Assembly (NCBI GenBank): GCA_937895845.1
Contig: CALBLK010000058.1
Span: 1-18,938, forward strand
Direction: 5' to 3'
DNA from: an uncultured Prevotella sp.
GTDB taxonomy: Bacteria > Bacteroidota > Bacteroidia > Bacteroidales > Bacteroidaceae
DNA: 18,938 bases
The stretch's first letter is position 1. Every line of letters starts with the position of its first letter. Of the stretch, positions 1 to 6,969 are shown piece after piece. The notes beneath the pieces are model-generated. The model did not search any database. It was not told where the DNA came from and saw only the letters and a program-made list of their open reading frames with translations. The translations under genes were made by a program, and so were the position numbers.

Positions 1-41
1 TTTTTCTTTATTGTCGGGAGCCGATATTTTGAAAATGATGA

Positions 42-71
42 TTTGTTTGTGAAAAACCGTAGTTAATTTTG
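42..71 (+). promoter_or_regulatory. Candidate distal promoter P1 of the ilv operon
   Basis: TTTG at 42-45 is followed after 18 bases by TAATTTTG at 64-71, which matches the Bacteroidetes sigma factor consensus (TTTG, about 19 bases, TAnnTTTG). Transcription would start near base 78. AACCGT at 55-60 and ACGGTT at 77-82 form an inverted repeat across the -7 box and could be an operator. No gene lies between it and ilvD. Confidence 0.45.
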
Positions 72-122
72 CGAAAACGGTTACAGATTGGTGTCTTTTT
101 TTGCATTGTATGTTCTTGTTCG

Positions 123-152
123 TTGTTTGCTCATATTATTTTATTACCTTTG
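123..152 (+). promoter_or_regulatory. Candidate proximal promoter P2 of the ilv operon
   Basis: TTG at 123-125, a 19-base spacer, and a perfect TAnnTTTG box (TACCTTTG) at 145-152 fit the Bacteroidetes promoter consensus. The predicted transcription start is near base 159, giving a leader of about 98 bases before ilvD. This is the better placed of the two candidate ilvD promoters. Confidence 0.55.
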
Positions 153-173
153 CATGAGTTATGTGGCATTTGG

Positions 174-198
174 CAATGTGAAAACAGGTTTTCATTGC
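174..198 (+). promoter_or_regulatory. Hairpin in the ilvD leader
   Basis: CAAT-(GT bulge)-GAAAAC is followed closely by GTTTTC-ATTG, so the leader RNA can fold into a bulged stem of about 10 pairs. No U-run follows, so it is not a simple terminator. It could be a regulator site or an RNA stability element. A function is not shown by the sequence. Confidence 0.25.
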
Positions 199-256
199 GC
201 TCGCTTGCATTAACTTTTACATTAAAATAAGAAACAACTAACACATTATAGAGGAT

Positions 257-2062
257 ATGAAACATCAGTTAAGGAGTGCCGTTTGTACGGAGGGACGCAG
301 AATGGCTGGTGCCAGAGCACTTTGGGTGGCAGCAGGCATGACGCGCGAGCAGTTCGGAAAGCCTATTATTGCGGTGGTGAACTCCTTCACGCAGTTTGTG
401 CCTGGGCATACGCATCTTCATGAAATAGGGCAGATAGTCAAGGCAGAGATAGAGGCTATGGGCTGCTATGCGGCAGAGTTTAATACCATTGCCATAGACG
501 ATGGCATAGCTATGGGGCATGACGGAATGCTGTACTCATTGCCATCTCGAGACATCATTGCCGATTCAGTAGAGTATATGGTCAATGCCCATAAGGCAGA
601 TGCCATGATTTGCATTTCCAATTGTGACAAGGTGACTCCTGGTATGCTGATGGCCTCAATGCGCTTGAACATCCCGACCGTTTTCTGCTCTGGTGGTCCG
701 ATGGAGGCTGGACGCTGGCGCGGTGAAAATGCCGATTTGATAACGGCAATGGTCAAAGGCGCTGATCCATCGGTGAGCGATGCGGAGATGGCCGAGCTTG
801 AACAGTGTGCCTGTCCTGGATGCGGGAGCTGTTCTGGCATGTTTACCGCTAACTCCATGAACTCGTTGACAGAGGCCATCGGACTGGCTCTTCCCGGTAA
901 TGGCACTGTACTGGCCACACATACCAACCGTGTGGAGCTGTTCAAGTCGGCAGCGCGGCAGATTGTAAAGAACGCACTGGCTTATTACGAGGGTGGTGAT
1001 GAGCGGGTGCTGCCCCGAAGCATCGCCACCCGCAAGGCCTTCCTTAATGCCATGGCACTGGATATCGCCATGGGAGGCAGCACCAACACCGTGCTCCACC
1101 TGTTGGCCGTGGCCCAGGAGGCTGGAGCCGACTTTAAAATGAAAGATATTGACGAGCTGAGCCGTAAGGTGCCATGCCTGTGCAAACTGGCTCCCAATAC
1201 GCAAAAATACAGTGTTCAGGAGTGTAACCGTGCAGGAGGGATACTGGGAATCCTTCACGAACTGAGCAAGGGGGGGCTAGTTGACGGATCCGCCATGCGG
1301 GTGGACGGCTATACACTTGCCGAACAGATGGAACGTTATGACATTACTTCCGAAACTGTCAGCCCTGAGGCTAACAGAATCTATCAAAGTGCTCCTGGTC
1401 ATCGGTTTTCAACGAAAATGGGAAGTCAGTCTGCTGAGTGGGGCACGTTGGATGCCGACCGCACCACAGGGTGTATCCGCGATTTGGCCCATGCCTATAC
1501 ACGGGATGGCGGCCTGGCGGTGCTGTTTGGCAATATAGCGCAGGATGGCTGCGTGGTGAAGACTGCCGGCGTTGATGAGACTATTTGGAAATTCTGCGGA
1601 CCGGCCAAGGTGTTCGACTCTCAGGAGGATGCCTGCGAGGGCATTCTTGGCGGAAAGGTGAAGAGCGGCGACTGTGTGGTCATCACGCACGAGGGCCCTA
1701 AAGGTGGTCCAGGTATGCAGGAAATGCTTTATCCTACATCGTATCTCAAGAGTATGCACCTTGGCAAAGCGTGCGCGCTGATAACAGACGGTCGCTTCTC
1801 TGGAGGCACAAGTGGACTCAGTATTGGCCATATCTCGCCGGAGGCGGCGGCCGGAGGCAACATCGGAAAGATAAAAGATGGAGACATTATTGAGATAGAT
1901 ATCCCCAACCGTTCCATCAATGTGAGACTGAGTGATGATGAGTTGGCCGCCCGTTCGCAGCAGCCGCTGAAGCGTAACCGTGCTGTAAGCAAGGCCTTGA
2001 AGGCGTATGCCCAAAGTGTGTCAAGCGCAGACAAGGGCGGAGTGAGGGTCATTCCGGATTAA
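257..2062 (+). CDS. ilvD: Dihydroxy-acid dehydratase
   Basis: This enzyme dehydrates 2,3-dihydroxy-isovalerate and 2,3-dihydroxy-3-methylvalerate to the 2-keto acids that are the last precursors of valine and isoleucine. It acts in the cytoplasm and carries an iron-sulfur cluster. The 601-residue product is colinear with E. coli IlvD from the R-S-A-x-x-T-x-G-R-x-M-A-G-A-R start to the A-D-K-G-x-V-R end. Visible signatures are DDGIAMGHDGM (81-91), SNCDKVTPGM (121-130, ligand Cys123), CPGCGSCSGMF (186-196, ligand Cys192), GPKGGPGMQEM (480-490) and TDGRFSGGTSG (510-520). The N-terminal NSFTQFVPGH stretch resembles the E. coli form. The ATG at 257 has a GAGG just upstream and matches the family start. 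It is the first gene of the ilv operon, 103 bases before ilvB. The assignment is very secure. Confidence 0.98.
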   Translation: MKHQLRSAVCTEGRRMAGARALWVAAGMTREQFGKPIIAVVNSFTQFVPGHTHLHEIGQIVKAEIEAMGCYAAEFNTIAIDDGIAMGHDGMLYSLPSRDIIADSVEYMVNAHKADAMICISNCDKVTPGMLMASMRLNIPTVFCSGGPMEAGRWRGENADLITAMVKGADPSVSDAEMAELEQCACPGCGSCSGMFTANSMNSLTEAIGLALPGNGTVLATHTNRVELFKSAARQIVKNALAYYEGGDERVLPRSIATRKAFLNAMALDIAMGGSTNTVLHLLAVAQEAGADFKMKDIDELSRKVPCLCKLAPNTQKYSVQECNRAGGILGILHELSKGGLVDGSAMRVDGYTLAEQMERYDITSETVSPEANRIYQSAPGHRFSTKMGSQSAEWGTLDADRTTGCIRDLAHAYTRDGGLAVLFGNIAQDGCVVKTAGVDETIWKFCGPAKVFDSQEDACEGILGGKVKSGDCVVITHEGPKGGPGMQEMLYPTSYLKSMHLGKACALITDGRFSGGTSGLSIGHISPEAAAGGNIGKIKDGDIIEIDIPNRSINVRLSDDELAARSQQPLKRNRAVSKALKAYAQSVSSADKGGVRVIPD

Positions 2063-2098
2063 GTGGTGACGCTAAATTATTCGTATAGTTCAATAGTC

Positions 2099-2156
2099 AG
2101 CAGGTGCCTGTCTTACGGCGAAACCAGACAAATGTGATTACCTGCTTGGAAGACAG
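2099..2156 (+). promoter_or_regulatory. Interleaved complementary segments in the ilvD-ilvB gap
   Basis: AGCAGGT (2099-2105) is complementary to ACCTGCT (2140-2146), and CTGTCTT (2108-2114) to AAGACAG (2150-2156). The order A-B-A'-B' is that of a pseudoknot. TGTCT (2109-2113) can instead pair with AGACA (2126-2130) in a local hairpin nested inside A:A'. B' ends nine bases before the ilvB start codon, so the choice of fold could alter ilvB translation or read-through. This is inference from pairing alone. Confidence 0.35.
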
Positions 2157-2165
2157 TGTTATTGT

Positions 2166-3881
2166 ATGGAAACAAAGAGAATCAAGGGTGCAGAGGCGTT
2201 GATGCTGGCACTCAAGCAAGAGGGTGTGAAGACTATCTTCGGTTATCCCGGTGGGGCAATCATGCCAGTCTTCGATGTCTTGTATGATTATACAAGAGGG
2301 GATAAAAAGTCTTTTGACCATATTCTTGTTCGCCATGAGCAGGCCGCTGCCCACGCGGCGCAAGGCTATGCCCGGGTGAGTGGCGAGGTGGGTGTCTGCC
2401 TTGTTACAAGCGGTCCCGGTGCCACCAACACGCTTACTGGTGTGGCCGATGCCATGATGGACTCAACACCCATTGTCGTTATTGCAGGGCAGGTGGGCAC
2501 CGGTGTGCTGGGCACAGATGCTTTTCAAGAGGTTGACCTCGTGGGTGTTGCCCAGCCCATTTCCAAGTGGAGCTATCAGATACGCCGTCCCGAGGATGTG
2601 GCCTGGGCGGTGAGCAAGGCCTTTTATATTGCCCGGTCCGGGCGGCCCGGCCCTGTTGTGCTCGACTTTCCCAAGAATGCCCAGACGGGCACTGCTGAGT
2701 GGAAACCTGCACATGTTGATTTCGTGCGCAGCTATGTGCCTTACCCCAAACCCGACGGTCAGGCTGTATCTGCGGCGGCCGAACTGATAAACAGCGCCAA
2801 GCGCCCCTTTGCCTTGGTGGGGCAGGGTGTTGAGCTTGCCGGGGCGCAACGCGAACTGGTTGAGTTCTTGGAGAAGGCCGACATCCCAGCCGCACGCACC
2901 CTGCTGGGACTGTCAGCACTGCCCTCAAGCCACCCGCTCAATATGGGTATGCTCGGGATGCATGGCAACTATGCTCCCAACATCAAGGAACAGGAATGTG
3001 ATGTGCTGATAGCCATAGGTATGCGCTTTAGTGACCGCGTGACAGGGCTTCCGTCAACCTATGCCAAGCAGGCTAAGGTGATACACCTTGACATTGACCA
3101 TGCTGAAATCAACAAGTGTGTCAAAGCCGATGTTCCTGTGGTTGGCGATTGCAAGGTCACACTTCCTGCCATCACACAGCTTTTGGTAAAGAAAGACCAC
3201 TGTGGGTGGCGCGACAGTTTCAAGGCTTGTCAGAAAGAGGAGCAGGCCAAGGTCATCACTCCTGCCATCCATCCCACAGAGGGACCGCTGTTAATGGGGG
3301 AGGTTGTCAATGTGGTAGCCGAGGCGACCGGCGGAGATGCAGTCCTTGTGACCGATGTTGGGCAGAACCAGATGTTCGCGTCTCGCTATTTCAAGTATAA
3401 CAGGAAACGCTCTGTTGTGACCAGTGGAGGAATGGGAACAATGGGGTTCGGACTGCCTGCAGCTGTGGGGGCAACCTTTGGCGCGCCCGACCGCACTGTT
3501 TGTATGTTCTGTGGCGATGGCGGATTCCAAATGAGCATACAGGAGTTGGGTACAATCATGGAGCAGCGGGCACCGGTAAAGATGATTCTGCTGAACAACA
3601 ATTACTTGGGCAATGTGCGTCAGTGGCAGGATATGTTCTTCAACCACCGCAGGTCATTCACCAAAATGCTCAACCCCTGTTATGGGCAGCTTGCCGCCGC
3701 CTATGGCATCTGTTATGAGGTGGTGACCGACCGTGCCACACTCGCAGCTGCAGTCGGTCGGATGCTTTCCACTGAAGGCCCGTTCCTTTTGGAGTGTGCA
3801 ATCAAGGAAGATGACAACGTGCTGCCGATGACACCTCCGGGAATGAGTGTCAGTGAGATGATGCTGAAAATAGAGTGCTAA
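2166..3881 (+). CDS. ilvB: Acetolactate synthase, large catalytic subunit
   Basis: This is the catalytic subunit of the thiamine-diphosphate enzyme that condenses pyruvate with pyruvate or 2-ketobutyrate to give acetolactate or acetohydroxybutyrate, the committed step of valine, leucine and isoleucine synthesis. The 571 residues fit the family length. The pyrimidine-binding domain comes first, with YPGGAIMPVFD (27-37), the catalytic glutamate Glu58 in RHEQAAAHAAQGYAR, and TSGPGATNTLTGVADA (81-96). A central domain spans about 195-340. The C-terminal pyrophosphate domain has GDGGFQMS (450-457) and NNNYLGNVRQWQ (477-488), the metal-diphosphate motif. The ATG at 2166 gives the canonical N-terminus; no clear Shine-Dalgarno sequence precedes it. 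ilvN follows five bases after the stop, as expected for a two-subunit enzyme. Confidence 0.97.
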   Translation: METKRIKGAEALMLALKQEGVKTIFGYPGGAIMPVFDVLYDYTRGDKKSFDHILVRHEQAAAHAAQGYARVSGEVGVCLVTSGPGATNTLTGVADAMMDSTPIVVIAGQVGTGVLGTDAFQEVDLVGVAQPISKWSYQIRRPEDVAWAVSKAFYIARSGRPGPVVLDFPKNAQTGTAEWKPAHVDFVRSYVPYPKPDGQAVSAAAELINSAKRPFALVGQGVELAGAQRELVEFLEKADIPAARTLLGLSALPSSHPLNMGMLGMHGNYAPNIKEQECDVLIAIGMRFSDRVTGLPSTYAKQAKVIHLDIDHAEINKCVKADVPVVGDCKVTLPAITQLLVKKDHCGWRDSFKACQKEEQAKVITPAIHPTEGPLLMGEVVNVVAEATGGDAVLVTDVGQNQMFASRYFKYNRKRSVVTSGGMGTMGFGLPAAVGATFGAPDRTVCMFCGDGGFQMSIQELGTIMEQRAPVKMILLNNNYLGNVRQWQDMFFNHRRSFTKMLNPCYGQLAAAYGICYEVVTDRATLAAAVGRMLSTEGPFLLECAIKEDDNVLPMTPPGMSVSEMMLKIEC

Positions 3882-3886
3882 GAGAA

Positions 3887-4432
3887 ATGGAAGACAAGAA
3901 ACTATACACATTGCTGGTTTATTCGGAGAATATAGCCGGCATACTTAATCAAATCACCGCTGTGTTTACCCGGCGGCAGGTGAATATTGAGAGCCTGAAT
4001 GTATCGGCCTCCAGCATCCACGGTGTGCATAAGTACACCATCACGGCTTGGAGCGATGGAGACCAAATTGACAAAATCAACAAGCAGATTGAGAAAAAGA
4101 TAGATGTAATCAAGGCCACTTACTACACTGACGATGAACTGTTTATCCGTGAGACTGGCCTTTACAAACTGTCAACTCAGATAGTCCTTGACAATCCAGA
4201 GGTGTCACGGACCATTCGCAAGAAGGAAGCCACCATCACCGAGGTCAATCCAACTTATGTCATTGTGATGAAGAGTGGCAAGACGGAGGAAATCATGAAT
4301 CTCTATCATGCGCTCAATGCTTTCGGGTGCGTGCTCCAGTACACCCGTTCGGGGCGTATTGCTGTGACACGGAGCACCCAGGAAGAGGTGAGCGATTTTT
4401 TGGAAGAACGTAAACGAGACGGAGAGCGATGA
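3887..4432 (+). CDS. ilvN: Acetolactate synthase, small regulatory subunit
   Basis: This regulatory subunit activates IlvB and makes it sensitive to end-product inhibition. The 181-residue product has an N-terminal ACT domain (about 5-75, with LYTLLVYSENIAGILNQI and NIESL) and the C-terminal domain of this family (about 85-170, ending in TRSGRIAVTR). Asn15, Gly18 and Asn33 align with E. coli IlvH Asn11, Gly14 and Asn29, which shape the valine site, so valine feedback is likely retained (inference). I chose the ATG at 3887, five bases after the ilvB stop. A GTG at 3875 in the same frame would overlap ilvB and add four residues the family lacks. The stop overlaps the next gene's start (ATGA), suggesting translational coupling. 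The gene could equally be called ilvH. Confidence 0.95.
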   Translation: MEDKKLYTLLVYSENIAGILNQITAVFTRRQVNIESLNVSASSIHGVHKYTITAWSDGDQIDKINKQIEKKIDVIKATYYTDDELFIRETGLYKLSTQIVLDNPEVSRTIRKKEATITEVNPTYVIVMKSGKTEEIMNLYHALNAFGCVLQYTRSGRIAVTRSTQEEVSDFLEERKRDGER

Positions 4433-5199
4433 ATAAAATTGGTAACTATCTTTTTTTGGCCGAGCCATTCCATTGTGACTTTACCCATCATCTGTTTGTG
4501 GGGCATTTGGGCAATCATCTGCTCAATGCGGCCGACTATCATTCCACAGAGCGTGGATTTGGCATGAACTATCTCAACACTATTCACAAGACGTGGGTGC
4601 TCTCGCGCTTGGCTGTCGAAATGACCGCAATGCCCGAGCAATACCAGCATTTCCATGTCGAGACATGGGTAGAGGGGGCTGTGCGCTATTTCACCAAGCG
4701 TAATTTCCGCATATCCGATGGCAACGGACACATCTTTGGCTATGGCCGGAGTGTGTGGGCCATGATTGATACCGAGAGCCGGCAGCCTCAAGACATTCTT
4801 GCCATTCACAACGGTGCCATCAACGACTGGGTGGAGACTGGTTACGACTGCCCTATCAGTGACAGTTCGCGGGTGAAGATGTCTGGCAATGAACAGCAGG
4901 TGCGTTCTATTGACACTTATTACAGTGATGTCGATGTCAATGGTCACATCAATTCCATCAAGTATATTGAGCATGTGCTTGACCTCTTTCCCATTCAGAT
5001 GTATTCCTCACACATTCTTTTGCGTTTCGACATTGCCTACGTGGCTGAGAGCCATGGAGGCGACCGTCTCCTCTTTTTTAGGGAGGACGAGGCTGGTAGG
5101 CCAGACGGATTGCAATCTTTCAAGATAAAGATTGTAAAGGAAAACGACACAGAAAAGGCCGAGGTGTGCAGATGTAACCTTATTTTTAAAGAAAAGTGA
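4429..5199 (+). CDS. Acyl-[acyl-carrier-protein] thioesterase (FatA/FatB-like)
   Basis: The 256-residue product is a double hot-dog thioesterase of the plant FatA/FatB type that releases fatty acids from acyl carrier protein in the cytoplasm. The first hot-dog holds HKTWVLSRL (about 53-61) and the HVETW...RYF...R stretch (76-91). The second holds YYSDVDVNGHINSIKYI (164-180), equivalent to the plant D-x-N-x-H-x-N-N-x-x-Y catalytic strand, so Asn171 and His173 are the predicted catalytic pair. Glu207 matches the conserved glutamate of plant enzymes, while the neighbouring plant cysteine is Ser208 here. It overlaps ilvN by four bases and sits before ilvC, an arrangement also known in Bacteroides. 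Substrate specificity cannot be read from the sequence; a link to branched-chain acyl groups is only suggested by context. Confidence 0.88.
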   Translation: MNKIGNYLFLAEPFHCDFTHHLFVGHLGNHLLNAADYHSTERGFGMNYLNTIHKTWVLSRLAVEMTAMPEQYQHFHVETWVEGAVRYFTKRNFRISDGNGHIFGYGRSVWAMIDTESRQPQDILAIHNGAINDWVETGYDCPISDSSRVKMSGNEQQVRSIDTYYSDVDVNGHINSIKYIEHVLDLFPIQMYSSHILLRFDIAYVAESHGGDRLLFFREDEAGRPDGLQSFKIKIVKENDTEKAEVCRCNLIFKEK

Positions 5200-5207
5200 A
5201 AGTTAAT

Positions 5208-5238
5208 TTTGGTAATTCGTTTTGATTTGTTATATTTG
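5208..5238 (+). promoter_or_regulatory. Internal promoter of ilvC
   Basis: TTTG at 5208-5211, exactly 19 bases of spacer, and TATATTTG at 5231-5238 make a perfect Bacteroidetes promoter directly after the thioesterase stop. Transcription would begin near 5245, leaving a leader of about 128 bases before ilvC. It would allow ilvC to be expressed apart from ilvDBN. Confidence 0.72.
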
Positions 5239-5271
5239 CAGCCGAAATAAAAACAGTTAATGCCTTGGCTT

Positions 5272-5338
5272 GGTCTTCGGGTAAGGCCGGGATGGATTCA
5301 AAATGCGACGGCTTTCGCGTTAAGGCCGACAGGATTCA
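5272..5338 (+). repeat. Imperfect direct repeat in the ilvC leader
   Basis: TAAGGCCG at 5282-5289 and 5321-5328, each followed by GGATTCA (5294-5300 and 5332-5338), lie in two copies offset by about 38-39 bases; the bases before them (TCTTCGGG and CTTTCGCG) are also similar. GCCTT at 5262-5266 can pair with AAGGC in either copy, and CGGC (5309-5312) can pair with GCCG (5325-5328). The copies could be tandem protein sites or parts of a structured leader RNA. Confidence 0.4.
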
Positions 5339-5372
5339 GGGGGTAAGTATCAACAAAAAAACAAGAACAATT

Positions 5373-6422
5373 ATGGCAGAAATGAATTTTGGTGGCGTGA
5401 CAGAAACCGTGATCACCAGTAAGGAATTTTCTTTGGAGAAAGCGCGCGAGGTGTTAAAAAACGAGACCATAGCGGTTATCGGCTATGGCATCCAGGGGCC
5501 GGGACAGGCTTGTAACTTGCGTGACAACGGGTTTAATGTCATTGTCGGCCAGCGCCCGGGCAAGACCTATGACAAGGCTGTGGCTGATGGGTGGGTGCCC
5601 GGCAAGACACTGTTCTCCATCGAAGAGGCAGCCGAAAAGGGAACGATTGTCTGTATGTTGCTTTCCGATGCAGGACAGATTCAGGTTTGGCCGACAATCA
5701 AGAAATATCTCACTCCTGGCAAGACCCTTTACTACTCTCATGGTTTTGCCATCAACTGGAGCGACCGCACAGGTGTGGTGCCTCCCAGCGACATCGATGT
5801 GATTATGGTGGCTCCAAAAGGCTCGGGTACCAGTCTGCGAACAATGTTCTGTGAGGGGCGTGGCCTGAACTGCTCTTATGCCGTTTACCAAGATGTTAGT
5901 GGAAAGGCTGAGGAGAAGGCTCTTGCCTTTGGTATTGGCATAGGTGCAGGCTATCTGTTCAAAACCACTTTCCAGCGCGAGGCTACCAGCGACCTTACCG
6001 GTGAGCGCGGCTCTCTGATGGGAGCCATCGAGGGCTTGCTTGAGGCTCAGTATGAGGTGCTTCGCGAGAATGGACACACTCCGTCAGAGGCTTTCAACGA
6101 GACGGTCGAGGAACTGACCCAGAGCTTGATGCCCCTGTTTGCCAAAAAGGGCATGGACTGGATGTATGCCAACTGCTCAACCACTGCCCAGCGTGGCGCC
6201 TTGGACTGGGCTCCCCGGTTCCGTGAGGCCATCAAGCCGGTGATGGAGTGGCTCTACTATTCGGTGAAGACTGGAAATGAGGCGCAGATTTCGATTGACA
6301 GCAACTCGAAGCCTGATTACCGCGAAGGCTTGAACAAGGAGCTTGAGGCCATGCGTAACATGGAGATGTGGCGTGCAGCGGAGACTGTTCGCAAATTGCG
6401 TCCTGAAAATAGCGAGGACTGA
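5373..6422 (+). CDS. ilvC: Ketol-acid reductoisomerase
   Basis: This enzyme isomerises and reduces acetolactate and acetohydroxybutyrate to the dihydroxy acids used by IlvD, with NADPH and magnesium. The 349-residue product is of the short class I size. The nucleotide-binding domain has GYGIQGPGQACNLRDNG (37-53), VGQRPGKTY (58-66), YSHGF (121-125, His123) and VAPKGSGTSLR (146-156). The knotted helical domain has SDLTGERGSLMG (206-217, metal ligands Asp207 and Glu211), SEAFNETVEELTQ (238-250) and CSTTAQRGALDW (268-279). From memory the sequence is closer to yeast Ilv5 than to E. coli IlvC, including the NFGG start and R-P-E-N end. The open frame extends upstream to a TTG at 5265, but MAEMNFGG at 5373 is the conserved start. 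Confidence 0.97.
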   Translation: MAEMNFGGVTETVITSKEFSLEKAREVLKNETIAVIGYGIQGPGQACNLRDNGFNVIVGQRPGKTYDKAVADGWVPGKTLFSIEEAAEKGTIVCMLLSDAGQIQVWPTIKKYLTPGKTLYYSHGFAINWSDRTGVVPPSDIDVIMVAPKGSGTSLRTMFCEGRGLNCSYAVYQDVSGKAEEKALAFGIGIGAGYLFKTTFQREATSDLTGERGSLMGAIEGLLEAQYEVLRENGHTPSEAFNETVEELTQSLMPLFAKKGMDWMYANCSTTAQRGALDWAPRFREAIKPVMEWLYYSVKTGNEAQISIDSNSKPDYREGLNKELEAMRNMEMWRAAETVRKLRPENSED

Positions 6423-6464
6423 CAAGCGCTGATAAAAAAGTTTTTATTTGATACCTTTTTGGCA

Positions 6465-6899
6465 ATGAAAAGCAATCCTGAAGAATGTCTGTACTGTCAG
6501 AATAATGACACGTTGCATAGCTTGATGATTGAGGTGTGCCATCTCAGTGTGTCGCGCATGTTTATTTTCAAGGAACAGACCTACCGTGGCCGTTGCCTTG
6601 TGGCCTATAAGGACCATATTGATGACTTGAATATTCTTGGCGATGCAGAGCGCAATGCCTTTATGGCCGATGTGGCCAAGGCCACGCGTGCCATGCAGCA
6701 GGTGTTCCATCCCGACAAAATCAATTATGGAGCCTATTCTGACACCTTGCAGCACCTGCATTTCCACCTTGTTCCCAAGTATGTGGGTGGCCCTGATTTC
6801 GGTGGCGTGTTTCGGATGAACCCCAAGGAAGTCTATCTCTCTGACGAAGAGTATGGGCAGATGAGGCAGCAGTTGCTGGATGCTTTGGCAAACGGCTGA
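6465..6899 (+). CDS. HIT family hydrolase
   Basis: The 144-residue product is a small histidine-triad protein of the Hint/Fhit superfamily, which cleaves phosphoramidate or dinucleoside polyphosphate bonds through a histidine nucleophile. The triad is in LQHLHFHLVPKY (95-106), H-x-H-x-H at His97, His99 and His101. A C-x-x-C pair at Cys8 and Cys11 near the N-terminus, also seen in other HIT proteins, could bind a metal. The middle matches the family (YRGRCLVAYKDHIDDL at about 40-55, then a long helix before the triad). The ATG at 6465 is preferred to an in-frame TTG six bases upstream. It lies 42 bases after ilvC in the same direction with no terminator between them, so it may be read through from the ilv operon. 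The substrate is unknown. Confidence 0.88.
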   Translation: MKSNPEECLYCQNNDTLHSLMIEVCHLSVSRMFIFKEQTYRGRCLVAYKDHIDDLNILGDAERNAFMADVAKATRAMQQVFHPDKINYGAYSDTLQHLHFHLVPKYVGGPDFGGVFRMNPKEVYLSDEEYGQMRQQLLDALANG

Positions 6900-6947
6900 T
6901 GTTGCAAGGGACGGAAGATAGAAGATAACCTCATGTAATTGCTTGTT

Positions 6948-6963
6948 TCGGTCTAATGACCGA
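6948..6963. terminator. Small hairpin between convergent genes
   Basis: TCGGTC-TAAT-GACCGA forms a perfect six-pair stem with a four-base loop in the 70-base gap between the HIT gene (+) and recQ (-). It is placed as a shared terminator would be, but neither side has a clear T-run, so it is weak as an intrinsic terminator. Confidence 0.3.
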
Positions 6964-6969
6964 TTCGGG

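Noticed and set aside
154..213. Possible 19-residue leader peptide ahead of ilvD
   Set aside because: It is not enriched in valine, leucine or isoleucine codons and starts before the predicted transcription start of P2, so classic attenuation is not supported.
2063..2137. GTG-started 24-codon frame between ilvD and ilvB
   Set aside because: It has few branched-chain codons, no ribosome site and no sign of conservation to judge by.
5265..5372. In-frame N-terminal extension of IlvC from a TTG
   Set aside because: Family members start at the MAEMNFGG-like residues, and the extension falls in the leader just after a perfect promoter and shows no coding character.
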